Shown piece after piece: positions 6,017-13,648 of a stretch of 15,407 nt of DNA (position 1 is the stretch's first letter; each line of letters begins with the position of its first letter). The notes under the pieces are model-generated. The model worked only from the letters and a program-made list of their open reading frames with translations. It was not told the origin of the DNA and did not search any database. Source of the DNA: an uncultured Rhodocyclaceae bacterium (GTDB lineage Bacteria > Pseudomonadota > Gammaproteobacteria > Burkholderiales > Rhodocyclaceae); assembly GCA_937892345.1 (NCBI GenBank), contig CALAGF010000123.1:1-15407 (forward strand). The letters are read 5' to 3'. The position numbers and the translations under genes are program-made.

Positions 6017-6796
6017 ATGCAAACTCACGAACAACCTCAGCTCAAGGCCGAGGCACGCAACCTCAACTTCTACTACGGTGAGGCCAAGGCACTGAAGAAC
6101 ATCAACATGCCGATCTACGACAAGAAGGTCACGGCACTGATCGGACCTTCCGGCTGCGGCAAATCGACCTATCTGCGCAGCTTCAACCGCATGCACGATC
6201 TGTATCCGGGCAATCGCTACGAGGGGGAAATCCGCTTTTTCCCGGACAACACCAATTTGTTGTCGCCGCAAGTCGACCCGATCGAAGTACGGATGCGCGT
6301 CGGCATGGTTTTCCAGAAGCCGAATCCTTTCCCGAAGACCATCTACGAAAACGTGGCTTATGGCCTGCGTGTGCGCGGTGAAAGCAACAAGCGTGTGCTG
6401 GACGAAAAAGTCGAGCAGGCCTTGCGCGGCGCCGCCATCTGGGGAGAAGTGAAGGATCGCCTGCAGGATTTGGCACCCAACCTCTCAGGTGGTCAGCAAC
6501 AGCGTCTGTGCATCGCCCGTGCGCTGGCGACCGATCCCGAACTGCTGCTGTTCGATGAGCCGACCTCGGCGCTGGACCCGATCGCTACCGGGGCCATCGA
6601 GGAACTGGTGCATGAACTGAAAAAGCGCGTCACCATCCTCATCGTGACCCACAACATGCAGCAAGCCGCCCGTGTCTCCGATTACACCGCCTACATGTAT
6701 CTGGGTGAGATGATCGAATTCGGCAAGACCGATGAAATCTTCATCAAGCCGAAAGACAAGCGCACAGAAGACTACATTACCGGCCGTATGGGTTAA
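6017..6796 (+). CDS. pstB: Phosphate ABC transporter ATPase PstB
   Basis: A 259-residue cytoplasmic ATPase that powers PstCA and, with PhoU, relays transport status to PhoR. Motifs are complete: Walker A GPSGCGKST (43-51), Q-loop Q100 in MVFQKPNPFP, signature LSGGQ (156-160), Walker B LLLFDEP (176-182), D-loop SALD and switch H212. The start ATG at 6017 has GGAA 6 bases upstream. An ATG at 6005 in the same frame has no ribosome site, and the frame open further upstream overlaps pstA and is not coding. The length matches E. coli PstB (257). phoU follows after 10 bases. Confidence 0.96.
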   Translation: MQTHEQPQLKAEARNLNFYYGEAKALKNINMPIYDKKVTALIGPSGCGKSTYLRSFNRMHDLYPGNRYEGEIRFFPDNTNLLSPQVDPIEVRMRVGMVFQKPNPFPKTIYENVAYGLRVRGESNKRVLDEKVEQALRGAAIWGEVKDRLQDLAPNLSGGQQQRLCIARALATDPELLLFDEPTSALDPIATGAIEELVHELKKRVTILIVTHNMQQAARVSDYTAYMYLGEMIEFGKTDEIFIKPKDKRTEDYITGRMG

Positions 6797-6806
6797 GGAA
6801 ATCACC

Positions 6807-7496
6807 ATGAACGAAACGCAACATCTTTCCAGCCAATTCGACGAAGACCTGAACCGTTTGCGTACCCATGTCCTGCAAATGGGCGGTCTTGTTGAAACCC
6901 AGGTTTCCGCCGCCATCGATGCCTACGCAACCGGCGAAATCGCCAGCGTCAAGAGCATTGTCGAAACCGACCGCAAGATCAACGATCTCGAAAAGGCGAT
7001 TGACGACGATTGCGCGCACGTTATCGCCAAGCGCCAGCCGGCGGCTTCCGATTTGCGTCTGGTGCTGGGGATCAGCAAGATCGTGACCGACCTGGAGCGA
7101 GCCGGCGACGAAGCCAAGAAAATCGCCAAGGGGGTTCGCCGCATCTATGAAGCCGGCCACATGCCGGCCCAGTACGGTGTCGGCATCCGCCACCTGGCCG
7201 AGGCTGCGCTGATCATGGTGCGCCAGTCGCTCGATGCATTCGCCCGGCAGGATGCCGAACTCGCCGCAGTCGTGATTCGCGCTGACAATGATGTGGATGT
7301 GGAGTTCAAGTCCATCATCCGCCAGCTGATTACCCACATGATGGAAGATCCGCGCACCATCACGGTGTCGATTGATATCATCTCGATTGCTCGCGCCATC
7401 GAGCGCATCGGCGATCATGCCAAAAACGTGTCCGAGCAAGTGATTTTCGTGGTCGAAGGCCGCGATATCCGCCATACCAAGGAGCTTAGCAAGTGA
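6807..7496 (+). CDS. phoU: Phosphate signalling protein PhoU
   Basis: A 229-residue all-helical cytoplasmic protein made of two similar three-helix repeats. Each repeat carries the metal-binding signature: DLERAGDEAKKIA near 95-107 and AIERIGDHAKNVSE near 197-210. PhoU bridges the Pst transporter and PhoR and keeps PhoR in the phosphatase state when phosphate is plentiful. An AAGGA site (6795-6799) precedes the ATG, overlapping the end of pstB. Its stop overlaps the phoB start as GTGA, so the brake and the response regulator are translationally coupled. Confidence 0.95.
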   Translation: MNETQHLSSQFDEDLNRLRTHVLQMGGLVETQVSAAIDAYATGEIASVKSIVETDRKINDLEKAIDDDCAHVIAKRQPAASDLRLVLGISKIVTDLERAGDEAKKIAKGVRRIYEAGHMPAQYGVGIRHLAEAALIMVRQSLDAFARQDAELAAVVIRADNDVDVEFKSIIRQLITHMMEDPRTITVSIDIISIARAIERIGDHAKNVSEQVIFVVEGRDIRHTKELSK

Positions 7497-8179
7497 CACC
7501 GACAATTCTGGTTGTCGAGGACGAGCCGGCAATTCAGGAACTGGTTGTGATCAACCTCAAGCACGCCGGTTTTCTCGCCGTGCGCGCCGGCAGTGCGGAA
7601 GAGGCCGAGTCAGCCATCCGCGCTGCGCTGCCTGATCTGGTCGTGCTCGACTGGATGCTGCCGGGTCAATCCGGTGTGGCGCTGGCCAAGAAGCTGCGCG
7701 CCGACGAGCGCACCCGCGAATTGCCGATCATCATGCTGACCGCAAGAGTGCATGAAGAAGACAAGGTCCAGGGACTGGAGGCTGGCGCCGACGACTACGT
7801 GACCAAGCCCTTCTCGCCGAAGGAACTGGTTGCCCGCGTGCGTGCCGTGTTGCGCCGCCGTGCGCCGCATCTCGCTGGCGAGGCGGTTGAAGTGGGTGAT
7901 CTGACCCTCAATCCGGCAACCCACCGCGTGACTGCCGCTGGCAAGCCGGTAGAGCTTGGGCCGACCGAATTCCGCCTGCTCTTTTTCTTCATGACCCACG
8001 CCGAGCGCGTGTTCACTCGCGCGCAACTGCTGGACGAGGTCTGGGGCGACCATGTGTTCATCGAGGAGCGCACGGTTGATGTGCATATCCGGCGTTTGCG
8101 TGCCGCGCTGGAGTTCTCCGGCCATCATGAGCGGGTGGAAACGGTGCGCGGTACGGGTTATCGTTTTCGCGGAGCCTGA
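7493..8179 (+). CDS. phoB: Phosphate regulon response regulator PhoB
   Basis: A 228-residue OmpR/PhoB-type regulator. The receiver domain (about 3-118) has the acidic pocket E9, D10, E11, phosphoacceptor D53 in VVLDWMLPG, T83 and K105. The winged-helix DNA-binding domain (about 130-228) has the recognition segment RTVDVHIRRLRAAL and the wing VETVRGTGYRF. It uses a GTG start overlapping the phoU stop, with AAGGAG 8 bases upstream. It should bind the Pho box at 2913-2930 and possibly the array at 2547. Placement after phoU puts it under the pst promoter, giving positive feedback. Confidence 0.96.
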   Translation: MTPTILVVEDEPAIQELVVINLKHAGFLAVRAGSAEEAESAIRAALPDLVVLDWMLPGQSGVALAKKLRADERTRELPIIMLTARVHEEDKVQGLEAGADDYVTKPFSPKELVARVRAVLRRRAPHLAGEAVEVGDLTLNPATHRVTAAGKPVELGPTEFRLLFFFMTHAERVFTRAQLLDEVWGDHVFIEERTVDVHIRRLRAALEFSGHHERVETVRGTGYRFRGA

Positions 8180-8184
8180 ATCAC

Positions 8185-9465
8185 TTGTTGCGCGCCCTGC
8201 TGTATTCCTTGCTGACCGCCGCAGTGGCTTTGCCACTGGGGTATTTTGTCGAACCCTGGATGGGTTGGGTGCTGTTTTACATCGGACTCAGTGTTCATCT
8301 CGGGTTTCATTACCGGAATTTTTCCCGGCTGCAACGCTGGTCGCGCAAGCCCTTTCTGGATGCCAGTCTCGAAGGGGATGGCGAATGGGATGACGTTTTT
8401 CGTCGGCTTTACAGCCACGAAAAGGAAATGCTCGCCAAGATCGAGCAGCGTGAGCGCGATATCGCGCGCCTGATTGCGGCCGTTCATGTGATGAACGACG
8501 GGGTGATCCTGCTCGACGGCCAGTATCAGATCCAGTTTTGCAACAAGACGGCCGAGCGTCAGTTGGCATTGAATTCGGTGACGGATCGCGGTTTGCCGAT
8601 CATCAATATCGTTCGCCAACCCGAATTCCACGACTATCTGGCAGCAGCCGATTTTTCCCGTCCCCTGATTTTGCGGCTGGATCGCTACTTCGAGCGCGTG
8701 CTCTCGCTTTACATGATTGTGTATGCCGAAGATTGCTGGCTCCTGCAGGTCAAGGATGTGACCCAGACCGACAAGCTCGATCGTATGCGGCGCGATTTTG
8801 TGGCCAACGTGTCGCACGAACTGCGCACGCCGCTGACCGTACTCTCCGGTTTTGTCGAAACCTTGCTCGAAATCGACGTCGACCGTGAAGATCGGCTTCG
8901 CTACCTGGCCTTGATGGGCGAACAATCTGCGCGCATGCAATCGATCGTGCAGGATCTGCTGACCCTCTCGTCCATCGAGTCTGCACCGCCGCCGGAAGAC
9001 GAGCTGGTGGATATGACGCATCTCGTGGGCAAGCTGCATCGCGATGCCGAGGCGCTTTCCGCCGGTCGACATGAAATCAGTGTCGAAATCGAAGGGGAAG
9101 GCGATTTGTGCGGCAATGATTCGGAGTTGGTCAGTGCCTTTGCCAATCTGGTCTCCAATGCCGTGCGCTATACCCCCAGTGGCGGGCGGATTACCCTGTT
9201 CTGGCGCATCTCGGCTGCCGGTGCCGAGTTTGCCGTGCAGGATAGCGGCATCGGTATCGACCCGCAGCACATTCCGCGCCTGACCGAACGCTTTTACCGG
9301 GTGGATCGCGGTCGTTCCCGCGATGCCGGTGGTACGGGTTTGGGCTTGGCCATCGTCAAGCATTCTCTCAGCCGGCACCAGGCGCATCTCGAAATCACCA
9401 GCCAGCCCGGCGTTGGCAGCCGCTTTGCGGCCGTGTTCCCAGCCTCACGCATCCGCTTGCACTGA
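8185..9465 (+). CDS. phoR: Phosphate regulon sensor histidine kinase PhoR
   Basis: A 426-residue membrane histidine kinase. Two hydrophobic segments (about 4-21 and 25-42) form a hairpin with almost no periplasmic loop, as in PhoR, which senses through Pst/PhoU and not a ligand. A PAS-like domain (about 95-190) follows. The HisKA box VSHELRTPL gives H211. The ATPase domain has an N box NLVSNAVRYTP (321-331), G1 DSGIGI (353-358), F box ERFYRVDRG and G2 GGTGLGLA (382-389). The start is a TTG at 8185, followed by a second TTG; GGAG at 8171-8174, inside phoB, is 10 bases upstream. The rare start may keep kinase levels low. No better ATG exists before the first membrane helix. Confidence 0.94.
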   Translation: MLRALLYSLLTAAVALPLGYFVEPWMGWVLFYIGLSVHLGFHYRNFSRLQRWSRKPFLDASLEGDGEWDDVFRRLYSHEKEMLAKIEQRERDIARLIAAVHVMNDGVILLDGQYQIQFCNKTAERQLALNSVTDRGLPIINIVRQPEFHDYLAAADFSRPLILRLDRYFERVLSLYMIVYAEDCWLLQVKDVTQTDKLDRMRRDFVANVSHELRTPLTVLSGFVETLLEIDVDREDRLRYLALMGEQSARMQSIVQDLLTLSSIESAPPPEDELVDMTHLVGKLHRDAEALSAGRHEISVEIEGEGDLCGNDSELVSAFANLVSNAVRYTPSGGRITLFWRISAAGAEFAVQDSGIGIDPQHIPRLTERFYRVDRGRSRDAGGTGLGLAIVKHSLSRHQAHLEITSQPGVGSRFAAVFPASRIRLH

Positions 9466-9474
9466 AAACATCGC

Positions 9475-9523
9475 CGCGATGCTTGCGGCATGAGCAGCTT
9501 GCCTGCATGATTCCGGCATCGCG
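9475..9523. repeat. 8-bp inverted repeat between phoR and the PhoD-like gene
   Basis: CGCGATGC (9475-9482) pairs perfectly with GCATCGCG (9516-9523) around a 33-base centre that itself contains GCAG/CTGC and two CATGA copies. No T tract follows, so it is not a good intrinsic terminator. It could be a processing or attenuation structure in a continuing transcript. Confidence 0.45.
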
Positions 9524-9548
9524 TTGTCACGCATTTGCCGGAGTCAGC

Positions 9549-10955
9549 ATGAAACTGAGCGCCCCAACCGTCGGCCCCATCATCGGCTATACCGCCCCGG
9601 ATCAAACCCGTATCTGGTTCCGCGGCCAGTTTGAAGGCACAGGCGAAAGCAGCTATCGCCGCTGTTTCGGCGTCTTGCGCTATCGCAAACGCGGGCTGCG
9701 CAAATGGTCGGCACCGCTGTTCAACAAGATGTCGCCCAATTTCGACATGAGCTGCGTGGTGGCGCTCACCGGCTTGTTTCCCGAAACCGATTATGAATAT
9801 CAGGCAGGCTGGGTCACGCTGGATGCCGAGCTTGACCGGCTGGCCGGGATGCACGCAGCGCTGATCGAGTGGCCGGAGGAGTGCGGCAGTTTTCGCACGG
9901 CAGCAGCCGATGCATCCAGGTCGCGCAGTTATGTTGCCGGCTCCTGCCGTTACCTGCTGCGCACCTTTTTTGGCGATATCTTTGATGATCGCGGCGACAA
10001 GATCTTCAAAAGCATCTACGAACAATCGCGTGAGCGGCGCATCGATGGTGTGCTGATGGTGGGCGATCAGATCTATGCCGACGACCTCAACTTCCTCTCC
10101 CCGGACAGCAGCCTGCCGGAGTTCCTCAAGCGTTACCGGACGGTTTTTTCACAGCCCCATATCCGCCGTTTGATGGCCTGTACGCCAAGCTACATGATCC
10201 TTGATGACCACGAAATCGAGGACAACTGGCCGGCCAAGGCCACCGAAAAAGACAAGGTGCAGCTCTACCCGCAAGCCATTCACGCCTACCAGATTTACCA
10301 GTGCAGCCATTCGCCACTCTTCCAGGCCGATGCCAACGGTCGACTCGACGGCATCCTGCAAAAATTCTGGTACAGCTTCAGCGACGGCTGTGTTGATACC
10401 TTTGTGCTTGACACCCGCACCGAACGCATCCCGTCCGGTGAGCGCAAGCGCATGCTCAAGGATGAGCAAATGAACGCTTTGCTCAACTGGCTTGGCGATG
10501 GCTCCGGGCGGGTGAAGCTGGTGGTCAGTTCAGTGCCGCTGGCGCCCGATTTCAGCGTCGAAGGGGACGACAAATGGGGCGCATTTGCCGAACAGCGCGA
10601 CCGCATCCTGGCATGCCTGGCCTCGCTCAACGGGGTCAAGGTGGTGTTTCTCTCGGGCGACGTCCACTGCTCGTATGTGGCTGATATCCGGCTCAAGGGC
10701 CGCAGCAAGCCGCTCGCCTACCAAGTGGTGTCCTCGTCCTTCTTCTGGCCGTATCCGCATATGGAAGAGGATGAACTGCTGGATGACCGCCCCCTGATTT
10801 CAAAAAGCGGCAAGCAATACACGGTGACGCTGCGTTCCGAGGTGCAGTCGCTGGACAATTTTGCCCGCCTCGACCTGTCGACCGCAGGCATGCGAGTTTC
10901 ATTCCATGCCCGCAAGGGAGATTTGCTGGATACGCCCGTTGACATCGTGTTCTAG
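9549..10955 (+). CDS. PhoD-like metallophosphatase without an export signal
   Basis: A 468-residue protein of the alkaline phosphatase D / PhoD-like metallophosphoesterase family. An N-terminal beta-rich domain (about 1-120) precedes the catalytic domain. Likely metal and active-site motifs are in order: GSCRY (131-135), VGDQIYAD (171-178), LDDHEIEDNW (218-227) and SGDVHCSY (369-376). PhoD enzymes are usually exported by a twin-arginine signal; none is seen here from the ATG at 9549, nor from in-frame starts at 9483 or 9507, so it is probably cytoplasmic. GGAG (9540-9543) supports the chosen start. It follows phoR by 83 bases on the same strand. The substrate is unknown; a phosphate mono- or diester is likely. 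Confidence 0.85.
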   Translation: MKLSAPTVGPIIGYTAPDQTRIWFRGQFEGTGESSYRRCFGVLRYRKRGLRKWSAPLFNKMSPNFDMSCVVALTGLFPETDYEYQAGWVTLDAELDRLAGMHAALIEWPEECGSFRTAAADASRSRSYVAGSCRYLLRTFFGDIFDDRGDKIFKSIYEQSRERRIDGVLMVGDQIYADDLNFLSPDSSLPEFLKRYRTVFSQPHIRRLMACTPSYMILDDHEIEDNWPAKATEKDKVQLYPQAIHAYQIYQCSHSPLFQADANGRLDGILQKFWYSFSDGCVDTFVLDTRTERIPSGERKRMLKDEQMNALLNWLGDGSGRVKLVVSSVPLAPDFSVEGDDKWGAFAEQRDRILACLASLNGVKVVFLSGDVHCSYVADIRLKGRSKPLAYQVVSSSFFWPYPHMEEDELLDDRPLISKSGKQYTVTLRSEVQSLDNFARLDLSTAGMRVSFHARKGDLLDTPVDIVF

Positions 10956-10998
10956 CGCGATGCCTGGAAAATGACCTGATAAATTTGCAGAGATTTCG

Positions 10999-11850
10999 AT
11001 GAAAAAAATACGCAATTACTGGCCGGCTCTTTGTTTTGTCACCCTGTTGGCAGGCTGCCAAACGGTGCCGCTCACCGCGACGGTAGGGAGCAGTTTTACT
11101 GCAAGTTCGCCTGACAAGGCACGACTCCGCATCACAGCCTTTCCTATTCCAAAGGACGAGCCAGGCACCAAACTTCTCCATCTTCTGGTCGGTGGACCGG
11201 GTCTCGGGCAGCCGATTGGCGCATCCATCTACGATGTTACGGATGAAATTCGCTACATTGGAAATCTCGTCCTTGACGTTGTAACCTTCAGTCGCAATCC
11301 CGTCAGCTGGCTGGAGTATCAGCCACCGGCAGGCCGCCGTCTCCTGATGCTGGTTGAGGCACCTCCGCAAAATGCCATCGCACTCACAGGGGGCGGGCCG
11401 CTACGCCAGGTCGATTTCGTCGAGGTCGAAGCGAAGCCAGGGCAAGTCAAATTCATTGCCCTGACGCGCCAGGGTTTTTTGACCAAACCCTATTTCGGGG
11501 AGGTTGATATTTCCGAAGCAGACCGCAATGCGTGCGAGGCGTTGACGAATGCTTCTGAAAGCACTCGTGAGGCTTGGAATACCCGTCTGAAACACATCGA
11601 AACCTACATGGCGACTCGAGGCATAGACAGCTACACACGCGATTTCCGCTTGTTCTGCCATATCCTCTCCGCGCCTCGCCGCATCGAGGCCCCGACGCCA
11701 GAGGCGATGAAACAGTACGTGGGTATCAAAGCCGAGATCAGGGCCGCATATGAGTCCAGTTATCCTCAATGGAAAGCCGAAAATCCCAAGAAGAAACCCC
11801 CATACGATTTAATGAAAAATTACCGACCCATTGAATCCTATACGCCTTAG
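10999..11850 (+). CDS. Predicted lipoprotein of unknown function
   Basis: A 283-residue protein beginning with a basic signal peptide and the lipobox LLAGC, with lipidated C20. The mature part has no membrane segment, a central beta-rich region and a charged C-terminal third with two cysteines (EAL-flanking C near 178 and the C in LFCHIL), ending rich in Lys, Pro and Tyr. I recognise no family. The start ATG has only a weak AGAG 6 bases upstream. The gene stands alone between the PhoD-like gene and the convergent nitrite operon. Its codon and base use look less GC-rich than its neighbours, which may mean later acquisition. The reading frame is intact. Confidence 0.75.
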   Translation: MKKIRNYWPALCFVTLLAGCQTVPLTATVGSSFTASSPDKARLRITAFPIPKDEPGTKLLHLLVGGPGLGQPIGASIYDVTDEIRYIGNLVLDVVTFSRNPVSWLEYQPPAGRRLLMLVEAPPQNAIALTGGGPLRQVDFVEVEAKPGQVKFIALTRQGFLTKPYFGEVDISEADRNACEALTNASESTREAWNTRLKHIETYMATRGIDSYTRDFRLFCHILSAPRRIEAPTPEAMKQYVGIKAEIRAAYESSYPQWKAENPKKKPPYDLMKNYRPIESYTP

Positions 11851-11879
11851 GCAGGGCCTGCGGGTTTTGGTGGGTTTCA

Positions 11880-11907
11880 GGGCAAAGCGGCTAAATGCCG
11901 CGTGCCC
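11880..11907. other. Hairpin at the convergent 3' ends
   Basis: GGGC (11880-11883) and GCCC (11904-11907) flank GCGGC (11887-11891) and GCCGC (11897-11901), giving an interrupted stem around TAAAT. It overlaps the stop codon of the minus-strand kinase gene and lies 30 bases after the stop of the plus-strand lipoprotein gene. No T tract is present on either strand, so any terminator role is weak or Rho-linked. The 40 bases between the two stops show only a 4-bp AGGC/GCCT stem followed by GGGTTTT. Confidence 0.4.
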
Positions 11908-13633
11908 TCAGCAGGAGCAGGATGAAGCTGCTCAGGCCCAGTAGCAATGAGAGCGCTTTCCAAAACAGCACCGGGTCGCGTTCGATGACGGGAATACGCG
12001 CTTGTTTGTTGAATTGGGCGGATGGGTGCTGTAGATCGTAGGCAAATTCGGAAATGACTTCCTGCCGCTTGCCGGGTTGCGGGCACAGGGATTTGGCCAG
12101 GACCGCATCCAGCCATGCCGGCAACTCGGGTCGGTGATGGCGCAGGGGGACGTAGCGCAGGCTTTTCAGATCCTGCGGCGCGCGGCAGCGGGTAATGGCG
12201 AGTCCATACGGCAATTGGCCGCTCAGCATCTGGTAGGTGATCGCCGCCAGCGAGAAGAGGTCGCTGCGTACCGTGCTGCCTTCGCCGAGCAGGCATTCAG
12301 GCGCCATGTACTGCAAGGTGCCGGGTGGCGTTTCCGGCGCCTGCTGCGACAGACTTTCCGCCAATCCGGCGACATGGACGTTGGCAAGGTCGATCAGCTT
12401 GACGGTGCCTTGCCGGTCGATCATCACATTTTCCGGGCGCAGGTCGCGGTGCAGCATGTCCCGCCGGTGCAGGGCCTGCAGGCCTAGACTGATTTGTGCG
12501 ACAAGATCGCGAACCGCCTCCAGTGAGGGGGCGGGGTGATCTGTCATCCACTGCGCGAGGGTTTGTCCTTCGATGAACTCCATGGCCACGTATAAATGGC
12601 TGCGCTGGCGGTCGCCTTGCCAGGCCTTGATGACATGCGGGCTATCGACGCGTCTGGCCACCCATTCTTCAAAAACGAAGCTGTCGAGGTAATTCGGGTT
12701 CTGGCGTAGGTCGACCGAAGGTGTTTTCAGGACGACTTGCTGTCCGCTCTGCTCGTCGATGGCGAGATGAATGTGGCTGCGTGCGCTGACCTGCAACTCG
12801 CGGACGATGGTGAAACCCTCGAAATGCATGCGGGGTGCCAGCAAAGGGGGCAAGGCCAGATGCTCGCGGCGCAGGTGCGCTTGTGCGGCGGCGTCCTCCG
12901 GCAAGCGCTCAATGCGCAGCAGTTGCAGGGTGGCGTCATCCTGGCTGCCGGCGGCGCGTGCCTGGGCGACCAGTTCGGCCGCGGCGGCATCAAGGTCTGT
13001 CGGGTGCCGGGCCAGCGCCTGATGAATGGCGGCAGCGTTGACGTGGCTGTAGGCGCCGTCGGTCGCCAGCACGTAAATTTCCCCGGCCGTCGCTTCCCAG
13101 CTGCGGTGATCGACATCGACATGCGAACCGGTGCCGAGCGCGCGCGCCAGATAGCTTTCGGTTGCCGACTGGCCAATCCGGTGATCTTCGGTGAGTTGCT
13201 CCAGCGATTGCGGATGCAACCGGAAAATCCGGGAATCGCCAATATGAAACAGGTGCATGACCCGGCCCTTCAACACCAGGGCGCTGAAGGTGCACACGTA
13301 GCCGCGATCCTTGTCGAAACGGCCATCGCTGGCCATGGTCTGGCCATGCAGCCAGGAGTTGGTGGCTGCCAGCACGCAGTTGGCCGAGCGTCTTACGGTC
13401 CACGCTTCGGAAGTTGCAAAATAGTCGTCGAGAAAGGTACGGACAGCCATGGCGCTGGCCTGCTGGCTGACGCGGCTGGTACTGATGCCGTCCGCCAGCG
13501 CCAGCGCAATGCCCTTGCTGGCGAGCAAAGCCCCCTTGGGCACGAAGGCACCATGAAAGTCCTGATTTTCATCGTGTTCGCCGACCAGCGAATGCTGGCC
13601 GATCGAGACGTGCAGGTGGGGGGCTTGGCTCAT
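11891..13633 (-). CDS. Membrane-anchored PP2C phosphatase / Ser-Thr kinase fusion
   Basis: A 580-residue fusion. The N-terminal PP2C-type phosphatase (about 8-240) keeps its metal motifs: EHDENQD (19-25), ALADGIS (45-51), GDSRIFRL (132-139), ATDGAYS (190-196) and SQDDATL (230-236). The C-terminal kinase (about 272-535) has K303 in VVLK, catalytic HRDLRPENV (395-403, D397, N402), APE (444-446) and SDLFSLA (457-463). The metal-binding DFG is replaced by DLA (D415), and the ATP loop (near 278-290, ELQVSARSHIHLA) lacks its glycines. One membrane helix (about 557-575) lies at the C-terminus, so both domains face the cytoplasm. It is last in the nirB-nirD-FNT operon, 15 bases after the channel gene. 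Such fusions occur beside nitrate/nitrite genes; the substrate is unknown, and the FNT channel or NirB are candidates by position. Confidence 0.9.
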   Translation of the reverse strand: MSQAPHLHVSIGQHSLVGEHDENQDFHGAFVPKGALLASKGIALALADGISTSRVSQQASAMAVRTFLDDYFATSEAWTVRRSANCVLAATNSWLHGQTMASDGRFDKDRGYVCTFSALVLKGRVMHLFHIGDSRIFRLHPQSLEQLTEDHRIGQSATESYLARALGTGSHVDVDHRSWEATAGEIYVLATDGAYSHVNAAAIHQALARHPTDLDAAAAELVAQARAAGSQDDATLQLLRIERLPEDAAAQAHLRREHLALPPLLAPRMHFEGFTIVRELQVSARSHIHLAIDEQSGQQVVLKTPSVDLRQNPNYLDSFVFEEWVARRVDSPHVIKAWQGDRQRSHLYVAMEFIEGQTLAQWMTDHPAPSLEAVRDLVAQISLGLQALHRRDMLHRDLRPENVMIDRQGTVKLIDLANVHVAGLAESLSQQAPETPPGTLQYMAPECLLGEGSTVRSDLFSLAAITYQMLSGQLPYGLAITRCRAPQDLKSLRYVPLRHHRPELPAWLDAVLAKSLCPQPGKRQEVISEFAYDLQHPSAQFNKQARIPVIERDPVLFWKALSLLLGLSSFILLLLRARGI

Positions 13634-13648
13634 GGGGTAGTGACCGGC

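Noticed and set aside
9524..9530. TTGTCAC upstream of the PhoD-like gene as a Pho box
   Set aside because: Only one heptamer matches; the unit 11 bases later (TTGCCGG) does not, and a -10 would fall inside the gene.
10939..10944. Perfect TTGACA as the -35 of the orphan lipoprotein gene
   Set aside because: It is inside the end of the PhoD-like coding region and no -10-like hexamer lies 15-19 bases downstream.
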